A stretch of 39,037 nucleotides of DNA from DASRDU01 sp035560235 (GTDB lineage Bacteria; Acidobacteriota; Blastocatellia; RBC074). This document shows, piece after piece, positions 1 to 8,655 of the stretch. The stretch covers positions 1-39,037 of the forward strand of contig DATMAG010000117.1 in the NCBI GenBank assembly GCA_035560235.1, read 5' to 3'. Position numbers and translations under genes: made by a program. Positions within the stretch are counted from its first letter, which is position 1. Each line of letters opens with the position of its first letter. A model generated the notes under the pieces. That model was not told the origin of the DNA, did not search any database, and saw only the letters and a list, made by a program, of their open reading frames with translations.

Positions 1-1611
1 CTTCCAGCCCTGCCGCTGAAAATCAACAATGTCCGACTGCATAAAAACCGCGCAGCCATAACCAAAGGTCGGCATTGCCTGCGCGCTGAAGGCGACATCG
101 GCGTAATCCTCGACCCTGATGCCGAAGCCTTCCGCCGTTGACTGCAGGAAGTAGCCGTTGCCTGCCGAACACTGCGTGTTGAGTTTGAAGTCCTTGACCT
201 GACGATTTTTCAGAATGATCAGCTTGATGTCCTGCCCGCCTACATCAACGATCACGTCAACGTCGCGGTAAAACTGCAAAGCTGATTCGGTGTGCGCGAC
301 GGTTTCCACCAGCGCAACATCGGCGGCGAGCACATCCCTGAGAATGTCCTTGGCGTAACCGGTCGTGCCCACACCCAGGACTTTCAAAATTGCGCCCTGA
401 TCAGTGACCTGCTTTTCCAGCTTCGTCAGAATCTCTTTGGTGTCCTCGATGGGATTGCCTTTGGAAAGCTGATAGGTCTTGACCAGCACGTTGCGGTTGC
501 GGTCGAGCAGCGCCGCCTTGGTCGAAGTCGAACCGCCGTCGAGGCCGATGAAGCCTTCGACCACCTGGCCGGGCGCGAAAGTGGCAGGCGCGAATTTTTT
601 GCGTTTGTATCTTTCCCTGAAGGCAGCAAGTTCATCGGAATTTTCTGACAGCCCTTTGCCTCCGGCCTTCTTCTTTTCTTCGAGCCTGCCGACGTTGATG
701 TAGTATTCGAGATCGCGGGAACCGCGATAAATGCCGACGTTTTCATCTTCAGCCCTGCCGAATTCGACTGCGCCGATGGCGGCGAAGTACTGCGCGTTGT
801 CGGGCACGCGGATCAGTTCCTTCGGATCAACTCCTTCGGGCAGCGGGTAGTTGCGCTCTTCCCAGACCTTCGGAATGTTGTACCGCCACGCCTCGACCAT
901 GCCGCGAATGTAAGTGTTCGGGCCGCCAAGCAGCAGCACGTGCGGACGGAGCGTGTTGCCGCGAGTCAGCACCGCCAGATTCTGACCGACGATGGCCTCG
1001 AAGAGCGAAGCCATCAGCTCATTTGGCGGCACGCCCATTTTTTGCAGACTGTTGATGTCGGTTTCGGCGAAGACGCCGCATTTGCCCGCGACCGGATGCA
1101 GCTTCAAACCGTAGTAACCCATGTCGCAGAGCTTCTCAGCCGGAATGCGGAGCTTGGCGTTGATCTTGTCAATCACCGCGCCGGTGCCGCCTGCGCACTT
1201 GTCGTTCATCGAAGGTATTTTCTTCTTCTTTCCGGTTTCAGGATCTTCCTTGAAGATGATGATCTTGGCGTCCTGCCCGCCGAGTTCGATGACCGAGCCG
1301 GCTTCGGGATAGAGTTTTTCGACGGCGAGCGAGACGGCATTGACCTCCTGAACGAACTTCGCGCCGATCAGTCGCGCGATGCCGCCGCCGCCGGAGCCGG
1401 TGATGAAGATGCGGAAGTTTTCTTTCGGGAGAGGAAAGGCAGCTTCGATCCGCTGCAGGAATTCGAGGGCTTTTTCGGGTTGTCTGGTTTCGTGACGCTG
1501 GTAATCACTCCAGAGAATTTCATCCTTCACCGGATCAACGACGACTGCCTTGACGGTCGTTGATCCGACATCCATGCCGATGTAGAGCTTCTCGTAGTAG
1601 TGTTCGCTCAT
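1..1611 (-). CDS. BadF/BadG/HgdC-type acyl-CoA dehydratase activase, two ATPase domains, 3' part missing
   Basis: Partial gene: it opens at the ATG at 1611 and stays open through base 1, giving 537 residues with no stop. The reading shows two tandem ASKHA ATPase (BcrAD_BadFG) domains. The first has DVGSTTVKA near residue 14, GGQDAK near 111, and the cysteines of NDKCAGGTG (C139) and GKCGVF (C178). The second has LDGGSTSTKAA near 358, GGQDIK near 458, C481 and C520. In the family these cysteine pairs hold a [4Fe-4S] cluster between subunits, and ATP hydrolysis drives an electron into a 2-hydroxyacyl-CoA dehydratase or benzoyl-CoA-reductase-like partner. The next gene upstream (1711-3507) is such a Cys-rich partner and is probably co-transcribed, 99 bp away. 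Family members of this double-domain type often continue with more domains, which would lie outside the window. The true substrate is unknown. Confidence 0.9.
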   Translation of the reverse strand, partial: MSEHYYEKLYIGMDVGSTTVKAVVVDPVKDEILWSDYQRHETRQPEKALEFLQRIEAAFPLPKENFRIFITGSGGGGIARLIGAKFVQEVNAVSLAVEKLYPEAGSVIELGGQDAKIIIFKEDPETGKKKKIPSMNDKCAGGTGAVIDKINAKLRIPAEKLCDMGYYGLKLHPVAGKCGVFAETDINSLQKMGVPPNELMASLFEAIVGQNLAVLTRGNTLRPHVLLLGGPNTYIRGMVEAWRYNIPKVWEERNYPLPEGVDPKELIRVPDNAQYFAAIGAVEFGRAEDENVGIYRGSRDLEYYINVGRLEEKKKAGGKGLSENSDELAAFRERYKRKKFAPATFAPGQVVEGFIGLDGGSTSTKAALLDRNRNVLVKTYQLSKGNPIEDTKEILTKLEKQVTDQGAILKVLGVGTTGYAKDILRDVLAADVALVETVAHTESALQFYRDVDVIVDVGGQDIKLIILKNRQVKDFKLNTQCSAGNGYFLQSTAEGFGIRVEDYADVAFSAQAMPTFGYGCAVFMQSDIVDFQRQGWK

Positions 1612-1630
1612 GAGCCTCTGCTCCAACAGA

Positions 1631-1700
1631 TCAGTGGTCAGTTGTCAGCCGTCAGTGGTCAGTTGAACAGCTCAGTCGTGCCTTACCACTGACTACTGAC
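1631..1700. repeat. Intergenic direct and inverted repeat (TCAGTGGTCAGT word)
   Basis: TCAGTGGTCAGTTG occurs at 1631-1644 and again at 1652-1665. The segment 1688-1700 is the inverted form and pairs with 1651-1663 at 12 of 13 positions, leaving a 24-nt loop. The structure begins 10 nt after the stop codon of the 1711-3507 gene and fills most of the gap to the activase gene. It has no U-tract. It may be a 3'-end mRNA structure or a REP-like repeat. Confidence 0.7.
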
Positions 1701-1710
1701 TCGCGGACGA

Positions 1711-3507
1711 TCAGTCAGCCGCGGCAAAAGCCACGCGCGTGCGGCGTTCCGTCTGTCTCAGGTCAGCCACATGCCGCACGAAATTGGCGGCAGCGCCGAT
1801 GACGCCCTTGTGATGCGGCACGCGATAAAGAGCGCCCTGGAGTTCGGGATGCTCTGCGGCGTACTCGCGCACCTCGTCGAGCGTCAGCCCGGTCTCTTCG
1901 AGAACGCGGGCCATCTCCTGTTTCGCCTTTACCTTTGCCTCGCCGAGCGCCATCTGCACGCGGCTGTGCGCGTTGATTTCGCCTTCGCCCGAAGTCTCAA
2001 TCGGCAGGTAGATCATGTCCTTGTACAGATTGACCACTGCCGACTGCGCGCCATCCGACTGCGTTGAAGGCATGCAGCCGAAGGGCTTGAGCGAAAGCAC
2101 CATGTGACAGAGATCCCTGTTGGAGTAGTAGATGTTCTTGGCGACTTCGAGATGACCTTCGCCGCCGCCCGCGCGCGAGTTGTAGAAGGGATGACCGAGT
2201 CGCTGCAGTTCGTACTGATCGGTCAGTCCGTGCGGGATGTAGTTGAGCGCCTCGCGCAGCCGGTTCCATTCGCGCTTGAAGATCGCTTCGGCCAGCGTCA
2301 GTTTCGCGGTCGTCCGGCGCAGCCTCAGTTCGTTCTTCAGCCGCTTGTCAATGCGCCACGACGGCGGCATCGCTTCGTTCTCGCTGACGCCCTTGCGGTC
2401 GCGGTGCTTCTGCTTGGCCTGGTGGATCATGTACATAATCCACGTCCCGATGGGTTCAACCAGAACCTGCGCGCCTTCGCGTTCGAGGAAGCGGAACATA
2501 TTGAAATTGCCGTCGCCCTCGGTCGTCTGCGCCCAGAATTCGCCGGTGATCTTGACGATGGGCTTGACGCGCGTGCGATCAAGTCTGACTTTGGCCAGAC
2601 GTTCACCGACAGCGCGGAGCGCGCTCGTGTATTCCTCGCCACAGAGCTGATCGAGAAACTTGCCGATGTACTCGGCGCTGTCGCCGACGGCGGGCAGATT
2701 TCTGATCAGCCTGCCCGTCTTTCCTTCAAGTCTGAAGGTGCGATGAGTTTTGAAAATCTCGTGCAGGTAATCCATGCACTCGCGGATTGCGGCATCAGTC
2801 TCACCGGGGTTCAGTTCATACGGACGCACCTGATAACCCACATCGGTCACCAGATCGCCCATGTTCATCGCGTTGAGAATGGCAAGGAAGAAATCCACGT
2901 TCATCTCCAGCCCGGCTTCAGCTTCGGCCTGATTGAGTCCGCCGGACTGCTGAAAGAGCATGACGCGGAAGCCGTCAAACCCCGAATTGCGCAGCGCCAG
3001 CCGGTATTCAGCTTCATACATCCCGAAGCGGCACGGGCCGCAGGCGCCGGCGGTGAAGTAGACATAGTTGTCCAGAATCTCCTGACGCGAGAGGCCGTGT
3101 TTTTCGAGGTGTTGCAGATGCTGCACCAGATTGCCAACAGTGAAATAGGTCGGATTGCACTGACCGTTGTTGCCGTACTCCTTGCCGAGTTGAAAAGCCT
3201 GAACGTCAGGCGTCGGCAGGGCTTCGCATTTGTAGCCGAGTCCTTCGAGCGCGCCGTGAATCAGGTACTCGTGTTTCCAGGTAAGTCCGCCAAAAAGGAC
3301 CGTGGTATGCGCGCGTTCGCTTCTGGTGAAGGGGCGCTCAACCGGGCGCGCGAAGCGGCTGGCGGGCGGGGCTTCAATCTTCAGATCCTGCATCAGACGC
3401 ACCCGTTCGGATTCAAGGCGCTGCCGGATCAACTCCTCTTTTGGTGTCAGATTGACAAGCTTGACCGGGCTGAGTCCCGGCTGTGGCTGGCTCAGGTTCG
3501 TGGACAT
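1711..3507 (-). CDS. HgdB/COG3581-like Cys-rich 2-hydroxyacyl-CoA dehydratase-related protein
   Basis: 598 residues, soluble, no signal peptide. The start is supported by GAGG 7 nt upstream of the ATG. Conserved cysteine motifs are visible: QCNPTYFT (C117), GACGPCRFGMYEAEYR (C156, C159) and KPFGCMPST (C478). These fit the family of predicted nucleotide-binding/HgdB-like proteins that ride with HgdC-type activases and bind an Fe-S cluster. In many bacteria this part is fused to, or encoded beside, the double activase. Here it is a separate gene just upstream of the activase on the same strand. Family knowledge suggests radical-type dehydration or reduction of an acyl-CoA-like substrate, but for this subgroup the reaction is not established, so a specific substrate cannot be given. 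Confidence 0.85.
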   Translation of the reverse strand: MSTNLSQPQPGLSPVKLVNLTPKEELIRQRLESERVRLMQDLKIEAPPASRFARPVERPFTRSERAHTTVLFGGLTWKHEYLIHGALEGLGYKCEALPTPDVQAFQLGKEYGNNGQCNPTYFTVGNLVQHLQHLEKHGLSRQEILDNYVYFTAGACGPCRFGMYEAEYRLALRNSGFDGFRVMLFQQSGGLNQAEAEAGLEMNVDFFLAILNAMNMGDLVTDVGYQVRPYELNPGETDAAIRECMDYLHEIFKTHRTFRLEGKTGRLIRNLPAVGDSAEYIGKFLDQLCGEEYTSALRAVGERLAKVRLDRTRVKPIVKITGEFWAQTTEGDGNFNMFRFLEREGAQVLVEPIGTWIMYMIHQAKQKHRDRKGVSENEAMPPSWRIDKRLKNELRLRRTTAKLTLAEAIFKREWNRLREALNYIPHGLTDQYELQRLGHPFYNSRAGGGEGHLEVAKNIYYSNRDLCHMVLSLKPFGCMPSTQSDGAQSAVVNLYKDMIYLPIETSGEGEINAHSRVQMALGEAKVKAKQEMARVLEETGLTLDEVREYAAEHPELQGALYRVPHHKGVIGAAANFVRHVADLRQTERRTRVAFAAAD

Positions 3508-3974
3508 CTGTTCACCTCGCTTGCTGGAATGACAGCCTGCTCAATGTTGAGCAGACTGCGTTTGTTCTGACATGGGAGAGTGCCGCTGTCATCACGCTCA
3601 GAACAGGATGACAACGGCCAAACCGTGGCTCAGAGAGTCTTGTATTTGATACGACACCGGGGAAGGAGGGTGTCAATTTGGGAGTTATGTTTTGTCCCGG
3701 GAACGGAACCTCAAAAACAAATCAGCAAAGATCGCGAGTCAGAGCGATACAGTTACCTCTCTGCCTGCTGCCCATACAATCGCGGCCAGCAGCCTCGTGT
3801 ATCGTGGAATCCGATAATAAAAAGTTGCAAAATGAACCGCAGGTACGAGCCGGTTTTTAGCAGACAGGGCTGGAGTTGTCAATCATCCGCTGATTTTTTC
3901 GCTGCCGGGATTGCCTGAAAACAGGTGTGTTCGCTGTCTGTGCGAGGTGAACTCAGCCGGATGCGAAAGCCGCC
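3508..3974. other. 467-bp gap with no convincing gene
   Basis: Short open frames exist here but lack family resemblance and ribosome sites. The segment must hold the promoter of the 1711-3507 gene and lies 3' of the methyltransferase gene. Apart from the inverted repeat at 3537-3554 I see nothing definite. Confidence 0.6.
3537..3554. promoter_or_regulatory. 7-bp inverted repeat upstream of the HgdB-like gene
   Basis: CTGCTCA and TGAGCAG are separated by 4 nt and lie about 30 nt upstream of the start codon at 3507. This could be an operator or a hairpin in the 5' leader. No promoter boxes could be assigned with confidence. Confidence 0.35.
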
Positions 3975-4616
3975 TCAGACGGCTGCCCGGTAATAGTTGA
4001 TGCGTGCGAGGCCGAAGAACATGCTTCTCTGACCGATTTTTTCGGAACTGGCAAAACCTGCCTGACGCATGAGCGCGAGGATCTGCTCTTCAGAGTTGTC
4101 TTTGAGCTGGTGACTGGAGTGCAGCAGGTGCGTCAGGAAACCACCGGCTTCAGGCCCGGCGAAATCCAGCAGGTTGAGCAGACCGCCGGGCCTGAGGACT
4201 CGCCGCACTTCGTGCAGCATCCCTTCCTTCACGTCACGCGACAGATGGTGGAACATAAAGGAAGAAAAGACCCGGTCAAACACAGCATCCGCATAAGGCA
4301 GTTCATCAGCAAACCCCTGATCCAGCTGAATGGAAACCGTCGCCGCTGCGGCCTTGCGTCGTGCCAGAGCGAGGGCCTTTGGATCGGGATCAAGCCCGAC
4401 CACCTCAACGTCCGGGCGCAGGCGTTTGAGCATGACTGCCAGACTGCCGGTGCCGCAGCCGACGTCGAGTACGCGCTGCCCTGGCTGCAGTTGCGCCTGA
4501 TCGAGCAGCGCCCGCCTGACCGCATCACCGCCGAGCAGTTTTACAACCGGGTCATAGAGCGGCAGGAGCCAGTCGCGGCCTGCCGCCGGAAGATAGTCTC
4601 GCCGGGTTTCTTCCAT
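3975..4616 (-). CDS. Class I SAM-dependent methyltransferase
   Basis: 213 residues. A Rossmann-type SAM-binding motif VLDVGCGTGSLA lies near residues 49-60, followed by VVGLDPDP (acidic end of strand 2) and FHHLSRD, then RRVLRPGGLL, the usual Methyltransf_11/25 signature. The start is supported by AGGAG 8 nt before the ATG. The substrate is not evident: the region after residue 150 resembles small UbiE-like methyltransferases acting on small molecules. It is divergently arranged with the DUF4440 gene, 144 bp apart, so the two may share a control region. No signal peptide; cytoplasmic. Confidence 0.88.
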   Translation of the reverse strand: MEETRRDYLPAAGRDWLLPLYDPVVKLLGGDAVRRALLDQAQLQPGQRVLDVGCGTGSLAVMLKRLRPDVEVVGLDPDPKALALARRKAAAATVSIQLDQGFADELPYADAVFDRVFSSFMFHHLSRDVKEGMLHEVRRVLRPGGLLNLLDFAGPEAGGFLTHLLHSSHQLKDNSEEQILALMRQAGFASSEKIGQRSMFFGLARINYYRAAV

Positions 4617-4760
4617 AGTCTCAACTCCTCCTCAGGGCTTCGCCGATATTTGATGGCCGGTCCTGCCCGGGTGTCGAATAAGATAAACTGAACGCGCCGC
4701 TGAAAGGCTGATTCCGCGCCCGGCACAGGAAGTCGCATAACAACTCAAAGGGAGCAGGTA

Positions 4761-5159
4761 ATGATGAATCAAGAGCCTGATCTGATGACTGATCCGCAGC
4801 GTCAGGATGTGCTGAAAGAACTCATGCAGCGGGAACCGATCTTTCATCGTCCCGAATTCGGCACGACGCGCCGCGACTTCGAGAACATGATGGTACCTGA
4901 ATTCCGGGAGGTCGGTGCTTCGGGCCGCCGCTACAGCCGGGAGTATGTGCTAGACGTTCTGGAACAGCGTTACGCCAGCCCTGGTGAAGATCAGTGGGAA
5001 ACCAGAGATTTTCATTGTCTCGAAATCGCCCGCGACAACTATCTGCTCACTTACACGCTCATTCAGGGCGAGCGAATAACCCGCCGGGCAACCATCTGGC
5101 GGCGCACGGCGAGCGGCTGGAAGATTGTCTATCATCAGGGAACCATCGTGGAAGACTGA
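4761..5159 (+). CDS. DUF4440 / NTF2-like small protein
   Basis: 132 residues. The sequence reads as a small alpha+beta cone (NTF2-like) with the terminal pattern ITRRATIWRRTASGWKIVYHQGTI, typical of DUF4440/SnoaL-like proteins. GGAG lies 6 nt before the first ATG at 4761; a second ATG follows directly, so the start could be 3 nt later. One of only three plus-strand genes in the window and divergent from the methyltransferase. Members of the fold may bind or isomerise small molecules, but no catalytic residues can be assigned. It converges on the 5190-6353 gene with a 30-bp gap. Confidence 0.8.
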   Translation: MMNQEPDLMTDPQRQDVLKELMQREPIFHRPEFGTTRRDFENMMVPEFREVGASGRRYSREYVLDVLEQRYASPGEDQWETRDFHCLEIARDNYLLTYTLIQGERITRRATIWRRTASGWKIVYHQGTIVED

Positions 5160-5189
5160 TCACCTGAACTGCACCAGGGAAATCTGTCA

Positions 5190-6353
5190 TCAGATAACAA
5201 TCGGCACTTCACGCCCACGCGCTGTCACACGCTCAACGCCTGTGATGTGGCCACCTGACACCAGCACCGCATAATCAAAGTTATTCACTGTCGGACAGAC
5301 GTGGCGCGGCACCAGATAAAGATGATCGCCAATGGCAGGCAGCGGCGCGCCTTCCGGCACATCAATCGGCAGATGTTCCTCGCTCGGTTTGTGCGGTTGC
5401 AGGTCGGGGCGACCGAGCACGGCGCAGGTTGGAATGCCCGCGTCGGCTGATACGGTCTTGTGTCCGGCATCGCAGGTGATGCGCTGCGGCGTCGGATGGC
5501 TGACGACGGTTGAGACGACTACGGCGGCAGGCCGGTAGCCGTACTCCGCAGGCAACTGCTCAGTACTCGTCGCATCGCCGTAAACCACCGTGCCCGGCGA
5601 AGCGCGATGAATAAACGCCGCAGTCGCAAACGGCGCGTAAGTAATCGTGCAGGGAAAGGCCGGAGTGCCGGCGGTAATGACCTCTGCAACAGCAATGCCC
5701 GCGTCATTCAGCGCGGCGATGATCTGCATCAGTCGGTCATAACCTTCGTGCGCTTTCGCTTCACGTTCGGGCAGCGCGTATTTGCTCATGTGCCCGTCGT
5801 AATAATGCACGCCGCGAAATTCAAGTCCCGCCTCCTGAATCGCCCGCGCCAGGCTGACGACCCGCTCAGCGTGCGCCTGCTCAATGCCGGTGCGATCCAT
5901 CCCGCCGTTGATGTCAATGAACAGTCCGATGCAACTGCCTGTCCATTCTCTGATCTGCTCAGGGCTTTCAATCAGCGCCGAAATGCGCCGGTCTGAAAAC
6001 TGCTCAGCCAGTTCACGCACGCGCCGCGCATTGGCGCCCATATGCGGATAAGCGACCAGCACATCCTGCGCCCCGGCTTCGCACGCGGTCTGCAGCTCAA
6101 GCGTGGTGGCGCATTTGACATTCGTCACGCCGCGTTCGATCAGCCTGCGCATCACGAAGCCAAGCTTCGCTGTTTTGACGTGCGGTCGCCAGCGGTTCGG
6201 ATCATGGCCGAGCACGCGCAGCGTTGCCGCAATGTTGGCGTCAACAATGTCAGGATAAATCACCAGCGCAGGCGTCATCACCGATTCGATTTCGGCAATG
6301 CGATAGTCTTCATCAAAGGCGAGCGCGGGCATAGCTGATGCGGGTGATGCCAT
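5190..6353 (-). CDS. D-threonine aldolase / D-serine dehydratase-like PLP enzyme
   Basis: 387 residues, fold-type III PLP enzyme with an alanine-racemase-like N-terminal barrel. The PLP lysine is expected at K60 in RPHVKTAK. The C-terminal metal site reads HVCPT (H351, C353). From memory, the His-x-Cys pair is the zinc site of eukaryotic-type D-serine dehydratases, while D-threonine aldolases usually have His-x-Asp, so D-serine-like or other D-hydroxy-amino-acid lyase activity is plausible. The start has a strong site, GAGGAGG 5 nt before the ATG. No signal peptide. It stands alone between a converging gene and an inverted repeat (6371-6476). Confidence 0.88.
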   Translation of the reverse strand: MASPASAMPALAFDEDYRIAEIESVMTPALVIYPDIVDANIAATLRVLGHDPNRWRPHVKTAKLGFVMRRLIERGVTNVKCATTLELQTACEAGAQDVLVAYPHMGANARRVRELAEQFSDRRISALIESPEQIREWTGSCIGLFIDINGGMDRTGIEQAHAERVVSLARAIQEAGLEFRGVHYYDGHMSKYALPEREAKAHEGYDRLMQIIAALNDAGIAVAEVITAGTPAFPCTITYAPFATAAFIHRASPGTVVYGDATSTEQLPAEYGYRPAAVVVSTVVSHPTPQRITCDAGHKTVSADAGIPTCAVLGRPDLQPHKPSEEHLPIDVPEGAPLPAIGDHLYLVPRHVCPTVNNFDYAVLVSGGHITGVERVTARGREVPIVI

Positions 6354-6370
6354 GTGTCCTCCTCGTGCAT

Positions 6371-6476
6371 AGAAGAGAGAGAACAGAACAGAGGGAAATA
6401 ACGGAACACACGGAAAAAGGCCGGGAAATTCTCTTTCCGTTTGTTCCGTTCATTCCGTCTGATCCCTTCTCTCTCT
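6371..6476. repeat. Long imperfect inverted repeat (CGGAACA word)
   Basis: Core arms 6400-6416 and 6434-6450 pair at 16 of 17 positions with a 17-nt loop. Outer purine-rich and pyrimidine-rich flanks (from about 6374 and to 6476) extend the pairing loosely. It fills the gap between the helicase stop at 6496 and the start of the next gene. The 12-mer AATAACGGAACA at 6397-6408 recurs at 8586-8597. The segment 6434-6461 recurs at 27528-27555 with 26 of 28 identities. Confidence 0.8.
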
Positions 6477-6495
6477 GGTATTTCATTTTGTCAGT

Positions 6496-8559
6496 TCAAT
6501 TGATCAGTTTCGGTTCGTCCGGCGCGGGGTCATCCAGCAGCAGCGACTCTTCGCTGACATCCCAGATTTCAAACAACTCGCGCGGAACTTCCATAACAAA
6601 ACGCGACGGGCGCTGAATGACTGTCTGCCGCGCGCGTTCGCTTTCAATCAGCGGATAGATCACATACAACTCATCCCTGGCCCGCGTCAGCGCGACATAA
6701 AACAATCGTCGTTCTTCCTCTTCGCCTTCGGCATCGCGCAGGCTGCGGGCTGATGGAAAGCGGCCATCAGCCACCCAGATCACAAAGACCACGCGCCACT
6801 CCAGGCCCTTGGCCTGATGCACCGATGAGAGCGTCAGGCATTCGTCTTCTTCGCCGCCCATCACCACGTCTTCAGCCGTCGTGCCGCCCGGCGGCGAGAA
6901 GCGTTCGGTGTTGATGAGCGCCAGTTCGCTCAGAAAGTTTGCCGTCGTTTCAAAGCGTCCGGCGAAATTTGCCAGTTGCCGCACATCCTCTTCGCGGGCT
7001 TCGGCGTTTTCATAGTTCGCTTTCAGATAGTCCGCATAACCGCGTTCGAGAATCAGTTCAATCTGCTTCGTCGGATGATCAATCGTTTCGGGCGCGATCA
7101 GTTCGCTGACCAGATCAGCAAACTCGCTCCAGCCCGTCGCCGCGCCTTTCGGCAGCACTTCACTGAGCGCGTCGGTTCTGATCAGCGCCAGCGGTTCTTC
7201 GGCATAAGCCAGGCGTTCCCAGACGCGCGCGGCAGTGGCGTTGCCGATCTTCGGGATCAGTTTCAGCACGCGCTTCCACGCCAGTTCGTCACGCGGATTG
7301 ACGATCAGCCGCAGGTACGAGGTCACGTCCTTGATGTGCGCCTGCTCAAAGAAGCGCACGCCCGAACGCACTTCGTAAGGAATGCCGCGCCGCACAAGTT
7401 CAAGCTGCAGTTCGAGCGCGTGAAAGTGCGAACGATAGAGCACAGCCATCTCTTCAAGCGGCACGCCTTCATCGCGCAGTTCCAGCACGCGCGCCGCAAC
7501 GAACGATGCCTGCTGATCGGCATCGCGGGCCGGAATGAGCGCGGGCGTGAAGTTGCGGCTCGGCCTGACGGGTTGCAGGTGTTTCTGAAACTGCCGTCTG
7601 TTGTTGCTGACTGAAGCATTGGCGAGCATCAGAATTTCAGGCGTCGAACGATAATTCGATTCGAGCCTGTAAATCCGCGCGTCGGGATAGCGTTCATTGA
7701 AGCGAAAGATGTTTTCGACATTCGCGCCGCGCCACCCAAAAATGCTTTGCGCGTCATCGCCAACCACCATCAGGTTGCGATGCTTCTCGGCAATCAGATC
7801 AACGATCTCGGCCTGCAATGTGTTGGTGTCCTGGTATTCGTCAACCAGGATGTGCTCGAACTGATCGCGGTAGACAGCAGCGATCTCCGGCTTCTCGATC
7901 ATCAGCCGCTTCCAGTTCAGGAGCAGGTCGTCGTAATCCATCGCATTGCGTTCGCGCTTGCGCTCCTGATAGAGCCGGTCAAGCCGGACGATCTGACTCG
8001 TCAGCGGCTCAAAATGCGGATAGCGCGCCGCGATGAGTTGTTCAAGCGGCGTATCGGTGTTGGTGGCGAAGCTGAACATTTCATTCAAAACTTCGCCTTT
8101 CGGAAAGCGGCGGGCTTTGGTGTCAATTGCGGCGTCTTCGATGCAGGCGTCAATCAGGTCTTTGGCGTCTTCGGCATCCAGAATCGTGAAGTTACTTTCG
8201 TAACCCAAGCTCGCGGCGTGACGGCGCAGAATGCGGTTGGCGATGGAATGAAACGTGCCGCCCCAGACGCGACGGACATCAGCCGCCACAAGCATTTCAA
8301 CCCGGCTGAGCATTTCACGCGCGGCGCGATTAGTGAACGTCACCAGCAGAATGCGCGCCGGAGCGACACCGGCTTCAATCAAACGAGCCACGCGATAAGT
8401 GACCGTGCGCGTCTTGCCCGAACCGGCTCCGGCAATCACGAGCAGCGGCCCCCTGCCCGCCATCACAACCGCGTGCTGTTCGGGGTTCAGAGCTTCGCGG
8501 TAATTGGTCAGTGCGACAGCTTTCGCCGGTTCTGATCTGATGATGTATCTGCGAGTCAT
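6496..8559 (-). CDS. UvrD/PcrA/Rep-family superfamily 1 DNA helicase
   Basis: 687 residues counted from the ATG at 8559; a TTG 21 nt further upstream is possible, and neither has a clear ribosome site. Motifs in order: LNPEQHAVV (Q-like motif), Walker A AGAGSGKT (43-50), TFTNRAAREM (Ia), DEYQDTN (II), QSIFGWRGA (III), LESNYRST (IV), SSVHQAKGLEW (V) and LFYVALTRAR (VI). It acts as an ATP-driven 3'-5' helicase in repair, replication restart or recombination. Slightly short for UvrD/PcrA (about 700-750) because the C-terminal tail is reduced. An inverted repeat lies directly 5' (8586-8637) and another 3' of the gene. Confidence 0.95.
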   Translation of the reverse strand: MTRRYIIRSEPAKAVALTNYREALNPEQHAVVMAGRGPLLVIAGAGSGKTRTVTYRVARLIEAGVAPARILLVTFTNRAAREMLSRVEMLVAADVRRVWGGTFHSIANRILRRHAASLGYESNFTILDAEDAKDLIDACIEDAAIDTKARRFPKGEVLNEMFSFATNTDTPLEQLIAARYPHFEPLTSQIVRLDRLYQERKRERNAMDYDDLLLNWKRLMIEKPEIAAVYRDQFEHILVDEYQDTNTLQAEIVDLIAEKHRNLMVVGDDAQSIFGWRGANVENIFRFNERYPDARIYRLESNYRSTPEILMLANASVSNNRRQFQKHLQPVRPSRNFTPALIPARDADQQASFVAARVLELRDEGVPLEEMAVLYRSHFHALELQLELVRRGIPYEVRSGVRFFEQAHIKDVTSYLRLIVNPRDELAWKRVLKLIPKIGNATAARVWERLAYAEEPLALIRTDALSEVLPKGAATGWSEFADLVSELIAPETIDHPTKQIELILERGYADYLKANYENAEAREEDVRQLANFAGRFETTANFLSELALINTERFSPPGGTTAEDVVMGGEEDECLTLSSVHQAKGLEWRVVFVIWVADGRFPSARSLRDAEGEEEERRLFYVALTRARDELYVIYPLIESERARQTVIQRPSRFVMEVPRELFEIWDVSEESLLLDDPAPDEPKLIN

Positions 8560-8585
8560 CGGCAAGAGAATACGCAACAACAGCC

Positions 8586-8637
8586 AATAACGGAACAGGC
8601 GAAAACAGTTCTTCCTGTTTTCGCCTGTTCCGTTATT
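8586..8637. repeat. Perfect 23-bp hairpin
   Basis: Arms 8586-8608 and 8615-8637 are exact reverse complements, with a 6-nt loop. It lies 18 nt after the stop of the 8656-10260 gene and just upstream of the helicase start. No T-run follows on either strand, so it is not a classical intrinsic terminator. The outer 12-mer AATAACGGAACA is shared with the repeat at 6397-6408. Confidence 0.9.
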
Positions 8638-8655
8638 TTCAGTTCACATCTTCTC

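Noticed and set aside
2104..3570. Long plus-strand open frame opposite the HgdB-like gene
   Set aside because: It mirrors codon bias of the real gene, has no family resemblance, and the minus-strand frame has clear motifs and a ribosome site.
3580..3918. 112-codon plus-strand frame in the 3508-3974 gap
   Set aside because: No ribosome site, no family likeness, and skewed composition.
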